A stretch of DNA of 64,000 nucleotides from Streptomyces marincola (lineage in GTDB: Bacteria; Actinomycetota; Actinomycetes; Streptomycetales; Streptomycetaceae). Every line of letters starts with the position of its first letter. The first letter of the stretch is position 1. The stretch is from assembly GCF_020410765.1 (NCBI RefSeq), contig NZ_CP084541.1:2486001-2550000 (forward strand). The letters are read 5' to 3'. Made by a program: the position numbers and the translations under genes. The notes beneath the pieces were generated by a model. That model ran no database searches and had not been told where the DNA came from. It worked only from the letters and a program-made list of their open reading frames with translations. Positions 8,682 through 16,914 of this stretch are shown one piece after another.

Positions 8682-9923
8682 TCAGGCGGCAGAGTGCTCC
8701 TCCTCCTTCGCCTGTTCCGGCACCACGACGGGCCGCAGGGTGTCCTGCGCCTTGCGCAGCACGGCTTCGAGTTCCTGCGGCCCGTCGGCGACCGCGGTGA
8801 CGAAGCCGTGGTGGAAGCCATGTCCGGCGACCCGGCTGGTGGTCTCCGGAACATGGCTGCCGGGGAGAACGTGCACCTCGACGTTCGTCACCCCCGGCAC
8901 GGCCCGCGCCTCCTCGACGCCTTCCACGGCCTGGACGCGGCCGGGCGGAAGGCGCAGGAACCGCGTGCCCGCGTGCCCGCCGCCCCGCCGCGGCGCGGGC
9001 GCCGGCAGTTGGAGGACGGACGCGATCGTCAGCGCGGCGATGTCCGTTCCCGTGGCGAGCAGCAGCAGATCACTGACGTGGTCGGCGCCCGGGTGGGCGT
9101 GCGACTCGATGAGCCGCGGCCCCCGCGCGGTCAGGACCACCTCGGTCTGCGACGGGCCGCTGCGCTGGCCCGCTGTGGTGAGGGTCGCGATGACGAGGTC
9201 GTGGATCTCACGGACGGTGGCCGGGTCGAGATCGGCGGGCAGATCGTAGCCGGTGGCCGCGCAGTCCTCGTCGCACGCGTTGTACTTCCTGGTCACGGCG
9301 AGCACCGTGTGGCGGCCCGCCGCCGAGTGCGCCTCGACGCTGTACTCGGGCCCGTCGAGGTACTCCTCGACGATCAGGGCCGGTTCGTAGGGCAGCTCGG
9401 CGGCCAGGAGCATCGCGTCCGCGGCTGAGCGCAGCAGGTGGACGTCCTGGCCGCCGGAGCCGGTGCGCGGCTTGGCCACGCACGGGAAGCCGACGCGTTC
9501 GGAAACGGCGACCAGGTGGGCGGCGCGGTCGCAGTGCTCGAACCGGACGGGGGCACCGGTGAGCTGGTTGACCTTGCCACGCAGGGTAGCCTTGTCCGTG
9601 AGGTACGCGACGGCCGCATGGGGGTTGCCGGGGAAGCGCAGCGCCTCGTTCGCACGAGCGGCGCTGAGCGCGCTCGGCTCCGTGAAGCCGAAGACCGCTG
9701 CCCTGGCGGGGAGGTGGGCGAGGTGACCGATGGCCATCATCAGTCGCGGGTGGTCGGACCAGTCCACGGTGAGGGCCTCATCGGCCACCGCCACGGCCTC
9801 CCTGACGGCGGGCGCCGACAGGTCGGGGGCGAGCAGCAGGGTGCGCGCACCGACGCCGCGGGCCGCCTCGACGACGGCGCGACGTGGACTGAGCAGGACC
9901 GCCAAGGGAGCCTCGGGCGTCAT
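8682..9923 (-). CDS. ATP-grasp domain ligase
   Basis: This 413-aa protein has the ATP-grasp fold typical of carboxylate-amine (peptide-bond-like) ligases. An N-terminal Rossmann-like part (1-100) is followed by an ATP-binding core with FPCVAKPRTGSGGQDV, then ALIVEEYLDGPEYSVEA. The metal-binding region is RLIESHAHPGADHV, and a C-terminal lobe ends in a Glu-rich tail. It resembles the carnosine synthase / biotin-carboxylase-like group that joins an acid to an amine. The substrate is unknown. It starts 33 bp after the small secreted-peptide gene, and its stop is followed directly by the DUF1015 gene. That arrangement suggests a three-gene transcript and a possible role in acting on the peptide or making a small ligand. 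Confidence 0.85.
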   Translation of the reverse strand: MTPEAPLAVLLSPRRAVVEAARGVGARTLLLAPDLSAPAVREAVAVADEALTVDWSDHPRLMMAIGHLAHLPARAAVFGFTEPSALSAARANEALRFPGNPHAAVAYLTDKATLRGKVNQLTGAPVRFEHCDRAAHLVAVSERVGFPCVAKPRTGSGGQDVHLLRSAADAMLLAAELPYEPALIVEEYLDGPEYSVEAHSAAGRHTVLAVTRKYNACDEDCAATGYDLPADLDPATVREIHDLVIATLTTAGQRSGPSQTEVVLTARGPRLIESHAHPGADHVSDLLLLATGTDIAALTIASVLQLPAPAPRRGGGHAGTRFLRLPPGRVQAVEGVEEARAVPGVTNVEVHVLPGSHVPETTSRVAGHGFHHGFVTAVADGPQELEAVLRKAQDTLRPVVVPEQAKEEEHSAA

Positions 9924-9956
9924 CGTGCCGCCTCCTCACCCTCGCGGACGGCCGGA

Positions 9957-10091
9957 TCAGAACCAGGTGTTCAGCGGGCCGACCGACTTCGGCGCGCCGG
10001 CCGCGTCGTGCGAGGACTCCGCGCTGGCGACCCCGGCGGTGCCCGCCGTGATCAGGAAAGCTGCGACGACGCTGAGAACAAACTTCTTCAC
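9957..10091 (-). CDS. Small secreted peptide precursor (44 aa)
   Basis: GTG at 10091 follows AGAGGG with 5-nt spacing, and I prefer it to the longer open frame starting at 10154. The product begins VKKFVLSVVAAFLITAGTAG, a classic Sec signal peptide with two lysines and a hydrophobic core. It reaches an ASA cleavage site after residue 24. The predicted mature part is only 20 residues, from ESSHDAAG to a C-terminal PLNTWF. It has no cysteine, so it is neither a lanthipeptide nor a disulfide peptide. It is the first gene of an operon with ATP-grasp and DUF1015 genes, divergent from two LuxR-type regulators. I infer a secreted signal or processed peptide; no family name is known to me. Confidence 0.75.
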   Translation of the reverse strand: MKKFVLSVVAAFLITAGTAGVASAESSHDAAGAPKSVGPLNTWF

Positions 10092-10130
10092 GGGTTCCCT
10101 CTTCCGTGTCCACATAGGCGAACATGAGTG

Positions 10131-10150
10131 GCATGTTGGCCCAATCATGC
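10131..10150. promoter_or_regulatory. Imperfect palindrome in the divergent peptide/regulator promoter region
   Basis: GCATG (10131-10135) and CATGC (10146-10150) form perfect 5-bp arms around 10 nt, with two further matched pairs inside. The element sits in the 160-bp region between the peptide gene and the first LuxR-type regulator, so it is a candidate operator. This is weak by itself. Confidence 0.3.
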
Positions 10151-10251
10151 TCACGAGCTTTCACCAGGAAGTCGATAGAGTCGCTGTGGCATCATCTCGC
10201 CTGTCAGGTTGACGCCAAGGGGCTGGCTGTTGTCGTTCAAGGAAGAAGAGC

Positions 10252-11232
10252 GTGCACGAATCCGGCGAAATAGACGCAGCGGCCACCCGAGTTTATCGCC
10301 TCCGTGTGATCCACCCCACGGATTCCGTGGAACGGATAGCGGCCAGGTCCGGCCTCAGCGCCGAGGAGGTGGCCGACGCCGAGGCGCGCCTCTTCGCCCT
10401 CGGCCTGCTCCGGCCCTCGCCGGGCGGCGGGCGGGTCGCCATCAGCCCGGAGAGCGCGGCGGACGCGCTCCTCGCTCCGCTTGAGCAGGACATCCTGCAA
10501 CGGCGCATCGCCATGGCCACGACACGCGCCCGCCTCCACTCGCTTTCCGGGGACTACCTGGAGGCGCGCAGTATGCGTTCGGCGAAGACCATCATCGAAG
10601 TCGTCGAAGGCATCGACAACATCAGGGCCGTCATCGACGACCTGGCCCGCACCTGTGTGAAATCCATCGACGCGCTGACCGCGAGCCGCCCCACCGAGGA
10701 GGCGATCCGCGCCTCGACCCCGCTGGATCTGGAGCAGTTGGAACGCGGGGTGCGCACTCGCCGCGTGTTCCAGCACGCGGCGCGCAAGCACTGGACGAGC
10801 ATGCAGTTCCTCGAAACGCTCGCGGGCGCGGGCGCCGAGGTGCGTACCGCCAGCGCGCTGCCCTCGCACCTGCTGATCTACGACCGCAGTTGCGCGGTGC
10901 TGCCGCTCGATCCGCAGCAGACGGCCGCGGGCGTGGCCCTGGTCCGCGACCCGGCCGTGCTCAACTTCCTCCAGCAGCTGTTCGAGCACTACTGGGATCG
11001 CGCCCTGGACTTCGCCGAGTCGGAGCAGCGGTCGGGCGCCGAGCCGACGGGGGTCGACCGCGACGTGCTGCTGATGATGGCCGCGGGCAAGAAGGACGAG
11101 GCCATCGCGCACCAACTGGGCATGTCGCCGCGGTCGGTGAGCCGCATCGTGGCCCGGCTGATGGACCGGCTCGGCGCCGAGAGCAGATTCCAGGCGGGCG
11201 CGCGGGCGGCCCTGAACGGCTGGCTCTCCTGA
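10252..11232 (+). CDS. LuxR-type regulator with N-terminal TrmB-like helix-turn-helix (copy 1)
   Basis: This 326-aa regulator starts at GTG after AAGGAAGAAGAGC. Residues about 10-65 form a TrmB/MarR-like winged helix (TDSVERIAARSGLSAEEVAD). Residues about 75-255 are a helical plus sensor-like region with LIYDRSCAVLPLDP. Residues about 265-325 are a LuxR-type DNA-binding helix-turn-helix (GKKDEAIAHQLGMSPRSVSR). There is no receiver domain, so it is not a classical response regulator. It is divergent from the peptide gene and 23 bp upstream of a close paralogue. The layout suggests it senses the peptide or a product of the ATP-grasp enzyme, which is inference. Confidence 0.85.
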   Translation: MHESGEIDAAATRVYRLRVIHPTDSVERIAARSGLSAEEVADAEARLFALGLLRPSPGGGRVAISPESAADALLAPLEQDILQRRIAMATTRARLHSLSGDYLEARSMRSAKTIIEVVEGIDNIRAVIDDLARTCVKSIDALTASRPTEEAIRASTPLDLEQLERGVRTRRVFQHAARKHWTSMQFLETLAGAGAEVRTASALPSHLLIYDRSCAVLPLDPQQTAAGVALVRDPAVLNFLQQLFEHYWDRALDFAESEQRSGAEPTGVDRDVLLMMAAGKKDEAIAHQLGMSPRSVSRIVARLMDRLGAESRFQAGARAALNGWLS

Positions 11233-11255
11233 ACGGGACGGAAGGGGGCCGCTCC

Positions 11256-12470
11256 GTGGCGGACGGCAGCGCGGGAGGGAACCGGGCCCGGCCCGGGGCC
11301 GGACACCCGGCCGGCGAGGCGAACGGCGAGGGCGGCGGTGCGATCGGCGGGGAGGCCAACGGCGTGGCCGGCGCGGCGTTCGACCGGGCGCCGGCCCCGG
11401 CGTTCGACGGCCCGCCGGGCAGCGGCCCGGCGGTCGGCGGCGCGCGGCAGGACGGCGGGGCGGTCGGCACCGCGCCGACGGCGGCGTGGGAGGACGAGGA
11501 CCTCGATCCGGCGACGCTGCGCGTCTACCAACTGCGGGTGACGCATCCGACCGACAGTGCCGAGCAGTTGGCGGCGCGCGCCGCGCTCACCGCGGCGGAG
11601 GTGGCGCGCGCCGAGGACCGGCTCTCCCACCTCGGCCTGCTCCAGCCCTCGCCGGGCGGCGGCTGGGTGGCGGTCTCCCCGGAGAGCGCGGCCGAGTCGC
11701 TGCTCGCCCCGCTGGAGCAGGAGGTGTTCGAGCAGCGCATCGCGATGGCGGCCACCCGCGAGCAACTGCTGGCCCTGTCGGGCGACTACGTGGAGGCGCG
11801 CAGCCTGCGTTCGGCGCGCAGCAGCATCGAAGTCGTCGAGGGCATCGACAACATCAGGGCCGTCATCGACGACCTGGCCCGCACCTGCGCCGAGTCGCTG
11901 GACGCGCTGGTGCCGGGCGGCGGGCAGTCGGACACGGCGATCAGGGCCGCGACGCCGCTCGATCTGGAACTGCTGGCCCGCGGCATCCGCGTCAGGTCGC
12001 TGTTCCAGCACAGCGCGCGGCGGCACCGGGGCACCGTGCAGTACGTGCGCACCATCCAGGCCGCGGGAGCACGGGTGCGCAGCGCGGGGGTGCTGCCCTC
12101 CCGGATGCAGATCTACGACCGCGCGTGCGCCGTACTGCCGCTCGACCCGGCGCGCTCGGCGGCCGGGGCCGCGCTCATCCGCGACCCAGGCGTGCTGACG
12201 TTCCTGTGCCGGATCTTCGACCACACATGGGCGGAGGGCAGCGAGTTCACCGAGGAGGAGGGCACGGGCCCGGGGGAACCCCCGGCCGGTCTCGAACGCG
12301 AGGTGCTGCTCCTGCTCGCGGGCGGCCTGACGAACGACGACATCGCCGCCCGCCTCGGGATCTCGCAGCGCTCCGTGAGCCGCGTCGCGGCCCAGCTCAT
12401 GACCCGGCTCGGGGCGGCCAACCGGTTCCAGGCCGGCGTGCTCGCCGCCCGCAACGGCTGGCTCACCTGA
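11256..12470 (+). CDS. LuxR-type regulator with N-terminal TrmB-like helix-turn-helix (copy 2)
   Basis: This 404-aa paralogue of the preceding gene aligns with it over the whole of its 326 aa with long identical stretches (EVVEGIDNIRAVIDDLARTC is shared). The same three parts are present: TrmB-like helix-turn-helix, a sensor-like middle with IYDRACAVLPLDP, and a C-terminal LuxR helix-turn-helix. It carries an extra N-terminal region of about 85 residues rich in Gly, Ala and Pro, probably disordered. GTG at 11256 follows GGAAGGGGG. The start is 23 bp after the first regulator's stop, so the two are likely co-transcribed. It arose by tandem duplication, and heterodimer formation is possible. 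Confidence 0.83.
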   Translation: MADGSAGGNRARPGAGHPAGEANGEGGGAIGGEANGVAGAAFDRAPAPAFDGPPGSGPAVGGARQDGGAVGTAPTAAWEDEDLDPATLRVYQLRVTHPTDSAEQLAARAALTAAEVARAEDRLSHLGLLQPSPGGGWVAVSPESAAESLLAPLEQEVFEQRIAMAATREQLLALSGDYVEARSLRSARSSIEVVEGIDNIRAVIDDLARTCAESLDALVPGGGQSDTAIRAATPLDLELLARGIRVRSLFQHSARRHRGTVQYVRTIQAAGARVRSAGVLPSRMQIYDRACAVLPLDPARSAAGAALIRDPGVLTFLCRIFDHTWAEGSEFTEEEGTGPGEPPAGLEREVLLLLAGGLTNDDIAARLGISQRSVSRVAAQLMTRLGAANRFQAGVLAARNGWLT

Positions 12471-12485
12471 GCCCGGCCACCGGGC

Positions 12486-13445
12486 TCAGCCGTGCAGACG
12501 CATATCGGCCTCCGGCATCCAGTACCCGTCGGGCCGCCGCAACCAGCCTCGCGCCGCCGCCAGTTCGCGTGCCGCGGCGATCAGGGCCGCGAGCCCCGGG
12601 TGGCGCAGTCCGCGGCGCCACACCATGGCGACGGGTGACAGCGGCACCGGGTCGACGAGCGGGCGCAGCGTCATGCCCGGCACGCCGACGAACTCCTCGC
12701 TCGCCAGCACCGTCCACCCCTGCTTGACCACGACCCGGTTGAACTCCGCCTCGCCCTCGATCTTCGGGAACGGCGGCGCCACCCGGATGTCCCTCCCCTC
12801 GAACAGGCGGTGCGCGTAGTCCGTCCACTCCGTGGTCTCCTCGTTGCCCGCCGCCGCGTACAGAGTGCTGCCGGCGAGCGCGGCCAGGGGCACCCGCGGC
12901 AGCGCGGCCAGCGGGTGCGCGTCGGGCAGGAGCACGGCCAGGCGCTCCCAGCGCACGAGGTGGTGGTCGAGCCCGGCGCGCAGCGCGGGCGCGAGCCCCG
13001 CGACGCGGCCGAACGACACGTCGAGCACGCCGGCTTCGATCTCGGCCGCGGCGCGGGCCAGGCCGCTGTGGAACCGCGCGACGAATTCGAGCCGCGGCGC
13101 GGCCTCCCGTGCCGCGACCAGCACCCGGTGCCCCGTCGCGACCCGGGCGGCGACGTCGACGACCAGCGGGCGGGCCTCGTCCCTGTCCACCTCGCCCGCC
13201 AGCTCGTCGTGGGCGGCAAGCACGCGGCGGACCGCGGGCAGCAGCCGGCGGGCCTCGGCGGTGAGGGCCACGTGCCGGGTGTCGCGCGTGAACAGCGGCG
13301 TGCGCCACTCCCGTTCCAGCCGCTTGATGTCCCGGCTCAGGGCCTGCTGCGCGACCAGGAGCCGGGCGGCGGCCCGGGTGAAGTGCAGTTCTTCCGCGAC
13401 CGCCACGAACGCGCGCAGCAGCCGCGGGTCGGTGTCGTGCGGCAC
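12486..13445 (-). CDS. LysR-family transcriptional regulator
   Basis: This 319-aa protein has an N-terminal LysR helix-turn-helix (LLRAFVAVAEELHFTRAAAR, then LVAQQALSRDIKRLE) and a C-terminal effector-binding domain. GTG at 13445 gives the usual family length. The open frame beyond it runs back through the palindromic repeats and is discarded. The gene is divergent from an MFS exporter and convergent with the second LuxR-type gene (15-bp gap). By family rule it should control the adjacent exporter and itself. Three palindromes with an 11-nt core lie in the shared promoter region. The effector is unknown. Confidence 0.9.
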   Translation of the reverse strand: MPHDTDPRLLRAFVAVAEELHFTRAAARLLVAQQALSRDIKRLEREWRTPLFTRDTRHVALTAEARRLLPAVRRVLAAHDELAGEVDRDEARPLVVDVAARVATGHRVLVAAREAAPRLEFVARFHSGLARAAAEIEAGVLDVSFGRVAGLAPALRAGLDHHLVRWERLAVLLPDAHPLAALPRVPLAALAGSTLYAAAGNEETTEWTDYAHRLFEGRDIRVAPPFPKIEGEAEFNRVVVKQGWTVLASEEFVGVPGMTLRPLVDPVPLSPVAMVWRRGLRHPGLAALIAAARELAAARGWLRRPDGYWMPEADMRLHG

Positions 13446-13466
13446 GGTCCCATTCTCCCCGCCACG

Positions 13467-13613
13467 TCCGACGCACCGCGCACGCGTGTGCGTCGGAGGC
13501 CGAGGCCGCGGGTGATGACCGGCGCTGGCGACGCACCGCGCACGCGTGTGCGTGCGAGGGCGTCGTCGATGCAACGGACGCCGTACGTCGATTCACCGCG
13601 CACGCGTGTGAAT
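13467..13613. promoter_or_regulatory. Three 23-bp palindromes spaced exactly 60 bp apart (LysR/MFS intergenic)
   Basis: Copies start at 13471, 13531 and 13591. Each has an identical 11-bp core CGCGCACGCGT flanked by inverted arms. The arms are ACGCAC/GTGCGT in the first two copies and ATTCAC/GTGAAT in the third, so both arms changed together. Around copy 1 the arms extend to 10 bp (13467-13476 and 13488-13497). The consensus is A-N2-CAC, 11 nt, GTG-N2-T. LysR boxes typically have this kind of dyad, which makes a multi-site LysR operator the simplest reading. Confidence 0.65.
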
Positions 13614-13667
13614 GCCGCCCGATCAGGTGTTGGACCCGCTCGGGGGAACGCGGCGAGGGTGGTGCGC

Positions 13668-15026
13668 ATGCCGCATCCGACCGACTCCGCGCCGCCGCGC
13701 CTGCTGCTGACCGTCACCGGCGGGCAGTTGGTGGCCGCCGCACCCGCCGACCCGGCGGCGGCCCCCGCCCCGCCCGCCCGGGGCGTCCCGAGGGCGCGGC
13801 CGTCCCGCGACGGCCGCGCCGCCGGGCGCCTCGCGCCCTACGCGCGGCTGTTCGCCACGCCCGGCACCCGGGCCTTCGTGCTGCCGGGGCTGCTGGCCCG
13901 GCTGCCCGCGGGCATGTTCGGTGTCGCCGCCGTCATCATGCTCACGGCCCACCGCGACTCGTACGCGCTCGCGGGCGCCGTGGTGGCCACGGGGCTCGTG
14001 GCCTCCACCGTGTGCGCGCCGCTGATCGCCCGGCTGGTGGACCGGTACGGCCAGGCGCGGGTCGCCGTGCCGGCCGCCGCCGTGACCGCCACGGGACACC
14101 TGGGCCTGATCGCGTGCGTGACGCTCGACGCCCCGGTGTGGGGCTGGTTCTGCGCCCAGCTCCTCACGGCCGCGCAGCCCAATCTCGGGGCCATGTCACG
14201 CGCCCGGTGGGCCCACCTGCACCGCGGCACGGCGGCCGAGGCGGTCGAGGCCCGCCACACGGCGAACGCGCTCGAACAGGCCATGGACGAACTGTGCTTC
14301 ATGGGCGGCCCGATGCTGGCCGCCGTGCTGTGCACGGCGCTGTTCCCCGAGGCGGGGACGCTGACGGCGGCGCTGCTGATGCTCGGCGGCACGCTGGCGT
14401 TCGCAGCGCGGCGCGAGACCGAACCGCCCGCCGTCCGGCGCGCCGCCCCCGGGCCGCCCCCGCTGCGCACCCGCGGCATACCGCCGCTGCTGGTCACGTT
14501 CCTGTGCGTCGGCTCGCTGTTCGGCGCGATGGAGGTGGTGACCGTGGCGTTCGCCGACGAACGCGGCCAGCAGGCGTGGGCGGGCGCGGTGCTCGCGGCG
14601 CAGGCCGCCGGGTCCGCGGTCGCGGGACTGCTGTTCGGCCTGCTGCGCCCGCGCGGGGACGCCAGGGCGCGCTTCACGCGGTGCGTGGCGGCCATGGCGG
14701 TCCTGATGTCGTTGCTGCCCCTGGCCGCGCGCGCCGAGTCGCTCGCCGTGCTCGCGCCCGTGCTGCTGATCGCCGGGATGGCGACGGCACCGACGATGGT
14801 CACCGGCATGACGCTGATCCAGCGGGTGACGCCGGCCGAGCGGCTGAACGAGGGCATGACGCTCGCGGTGGCCGCGCTGCTCGGCGGCATCGCCGTCGGA
14901 TCCGCGAGCGGCGGCGCGCTCGTGGACGCCCACGGCGCGGTCGCCGCCTACCTCCTGCCCATGTCGGCGGCCTGCCTGGCCGCGTCCGTCGCCGCCGTCA
15001 CCCGCGGCCGTGCTACAGCGCGTTGA
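13668..15026 (+). CDS. MFS transporter (putative exporter)
   Basis: This 452-aa major facilitator superfamily protein has about 12 hydrophobic segments and a roughly 50-residue cytosolic Pro/Ala-rich N-terminus. The motif-A-like loop LIARLVDRYGQARVAV lies between TM2 and TM3. The overall pattern fits drug or metabolite exporters, but no substrate is indicated. ATG at 13668 lies 9 nt after GAGGG; GTG at 13662 is possible. It is divergent from the LysR gene, so it is the likely LysR target. Its stop overlaps the convergent penicillin-binding protein gene by 14 bp. Confidence 0.85.
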   Translation: MPHPTDSAPPRLLLTVTGGQLVAAAPADPAAAPAPPARGVPRARPSRDGRAAGRLAPYARLFATPGTRAFVLPGLLARLPAGMFGVAAVIMLTAHRDSYALAGAVVATGLVASTVCAPLIARLVDRYGQARVAVPAAAVTATGHLGLIACVTLDAPVWGWFCAQLLTAAQPNLGAMSRARWAHLHRGTAAEAVEARHTANALEQAMDELCFMGGPMLAAVLCTALFPEAGTLTAALLMLGGTLAFAARRETEPPAVRRAAPGPPPLRTRGIPPLLVTFLCVGSLFGAMEVVTVAFADERGQQAWAGAVLAAQAAGSAVAGLLFGLLRPRGDARARFTRCVAAMAVLMSLLPLAARAESLAVLAPVLLIAGMATAPTMVTGMTLIQRVTPAERLNEGMTLAVAALLGGIAVGSASGGALVDAHGAVAAYLLPMSAACLAASVAAVTRGRATAR

Positions 15027-16914
15027 GGAAGTCGGCGGCGAGCGGTCCTGCGTCCGAGCCGCCCGAGCCGCCGTCCTCCAGCATCACCGCGAAGGCCAGG
15101 TCCCGTTCGGCCAGGTAGCCGATGATCCAGGCGTTCGTGGACAGTTCGCCGTCCTCCGCGTGGAACTCGGCCGTGCCGGTCTTGCCGTGCGGAACGCCGG
15201 GCACCCCGTTCAGCGCGGTGGCCGAGCCGTCCGTGACGGTGTCCCGCATCATCGACCGCAGCGCCTCCAGCGTGTCCTGGCTCAGCGCGCCCTCGGCCTC
15301 GTACCGCTGCTCCACCGCGTCGGGCACCAGCACCGGCTGCCGGAACGCGCCCTCCGCGACGGTGGCCGCGACGGACGCCATCACCAGCGGGCTGGCCTGC
15401 ACCCGGTCCTGCCCGATGAGGGAGGCGGCCAGCTGGTTCTGCGTCTCGGTGGCGGGCACGCTGCCGTCGAAGGTCGCGGCACCGACGTCCCACGTGCCGC
15501 CTATGCCGAACGCCTGCGCGACCTCGCTCATCCTGTCGTGCCCGAACCGGTCGCGGTTGTCGATGAACGCGGTGTTGCAGGAGGACGTGAACGCCTCGCG
15601 CAAGGTCGTGCCGGGGCCGAGCTCGAACTCGTCCTGGTTCTCGAAACGCTGGCCGTCGACCGTCACGTACTGGGGACAGCCGAGCACCTCGTCCGGCGTC
15701 GCGCCGTCCTCAAGCAGGGCCGCGGCGGTCAGCACCTTGAACGTGGAGCCGGGCGCCAACTGCCCTTGCAACGCGCGGTTGAACCCGTCGGCCGGCCAGT
15801 CGGCCGACGCCAGGACGTGGCCCGTCGACGGCTGGACGGCGACGATCGCGCCGTCGCGCCCCAGATCGGCGAGCGCCGTCTCGGCGGCCTGCTGCACCCG
15901 CGGGTCGAGCGTGGTGCGCACCGGCTCGCCCGGCTCGCCGCCCTCCTGCTCGTGCAGGGTGGTGACGGCCGCGCCCGACTCGCGGTCCGCGATCACGACG
16001 GCCGCGGCCGGGGTGCCGGCCAACTGCTCGTCGTACCGCTCCTGGAGCCCCGCGGTGCCGCTGCCGGTGTCCGGGTCGACGGCGCCGACCAGGGACCTGG
16101 CGGCGTGCGGCAGGGTGCGGGTGCCCTCCTGGAGCTGGAGCCCCTCCACGGCGCGGAGGGTGTCCGCGTGCTCCTGGAAGTCGGCGTCCCGCAGCGTGAT
16201 CACCGGCACGGCCTGATCGGGCTCGGCCGCCTCGACCCGGTCGGCGAGCGCGCCGGTGTCGATGCCGGCGTCCAGCCCTTCGAGCGCCTCGTAGGCCGCG
16301 TCCGCATCGGTCAGCCGCGCGGGCCAGACGCTGATGTCCCACACGGGTGAGGGGCCGGCCAGCTCGCTGTCGTCGGCCGCGAGCACCGGTGCCCGTTCCG
16401 CCTCCTCGACCGACAGCACCAGCGTCTGCCCCTCGGCCAGCTCGGGGTGCACCAGGTCGGACCCCCAGCGCACGGTCCACTCCTCGCCACCGCCACCGCC
16501 ACCGTCACCGCCGGCTGGGACCATCACGGCGGAGGAGTCGTAGGACCACTCCCCCGCGCCCGGCAGCGTGAACGTGGCGGTGAAGGGCACCGTGACCGCG
16601 TCCTCCGCGTCCTCACCGTCCGTGTCCGCGGGCTCGCCCGAGACCTCGAAGGCCGCGGACTCGGCCCGCATGTTGCTCCGCACGGAGTCGAGCAGCGACG
16701 CGGCGGCCTCGGGATCGTCGGTCAGCCCGGCCGCGGCCTCCAGATCACCGGCCGCCCAGGCGTCGAGGAACGCCTCGGCCTCCTCGGCGGCCCGCTCGGC
16801 CCGGTCGTCGTCCTCGCCGCCGCCCCGCACCAGCAGAACGACGACCACTGCCAGCACGACGGCCACGGCCGTGCCTCCGATGAGCGCGCTCCGGCGCGCA
16901 CGATTCCCTCCCAT
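15013..16914 (-). CDS. Penicillin-binding protein, transpeptidase with NTF2-like domain
   Basis: This 633-aa class B-like PBP cross-links peptidoglycan at the outer membrane face. A membrane anchor (about residues 10-31) is followed by a MecA-N/NTF2-like domain (about 40-150) and a dimerisation-type region. The transpeptidase domain carries all three motifs: S390-T-F-K393, S445-C-N, and K578-T-G. All catalytic residues are present. ATG at 16914 is chosen. The frame stays open upstream across the 106-bp repeats to 17406, which I regard as spurious. The gene is monocistronic and convergent with the MFS gene. It resembles the accessory PBPs common in Streptomyces, and beta-lactam tolerance is possible but unproven. 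Confidence 0.9.
   Translation of the reverse strand: MGGNRARRSALIGGTAVAVVLAVVVVLLVRGGGEDDDRAERAAEEAEAFLDAWAAGDLEAAAGLTDDPEAAASLLDSVRSNMRAESAAFEVSGEPADTDGEDAEDAVTVPFTATFTLPGAGEWSYDSSAVMVPAGGDGGGGGGEEWTVRWGSDLVHPELAEGQTLVLSVEEAERAPVLAADDSELAGPSPVWDISVWPARLTDADAAYEALEGLDAGIDTGALADRVEAAEPDQAVPVITLRDADFQEHADTLRAVEGLQLQEGTRTLPHAARSLVGAVDPDTGSGTAGLQERYDEQLAGTPAAAVVIADRESGAAVTTLHEQEGGEPGEPVRTTLDPRVQQAAETALADLGRDGAIVAVQPSTGHVLASADWPADGFNRALQGQLAPGSTFKVLTAAALLEDGATPDEVLGCPQYVTVDGQRFENQDEFELGPGTTLREAFTSSCNTAFIDNRDRFGHDRMSEVAQAFGIGGTWDVGAATFDGSVPATETQNQLAASLIGQDRVQASPLVMASVAATVAEGAFRQPVLVPDAVEQRYEAEGALSQDTLEALRSMMRDTVTDGSATALNGVPGVPHGKTGTAEFHAEDGELSTNAWIIGYLAERDLAFAVMLEDGGSGGSDAGPLAADFLNAL

Noticed and set aside
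13467..13613. CRISPR-like appearance of the 60-bp-spaced repeats
   Set aside because: There are only three units, the arms vary between copies, there is no cas gene, and the position is a divergent promoter region.
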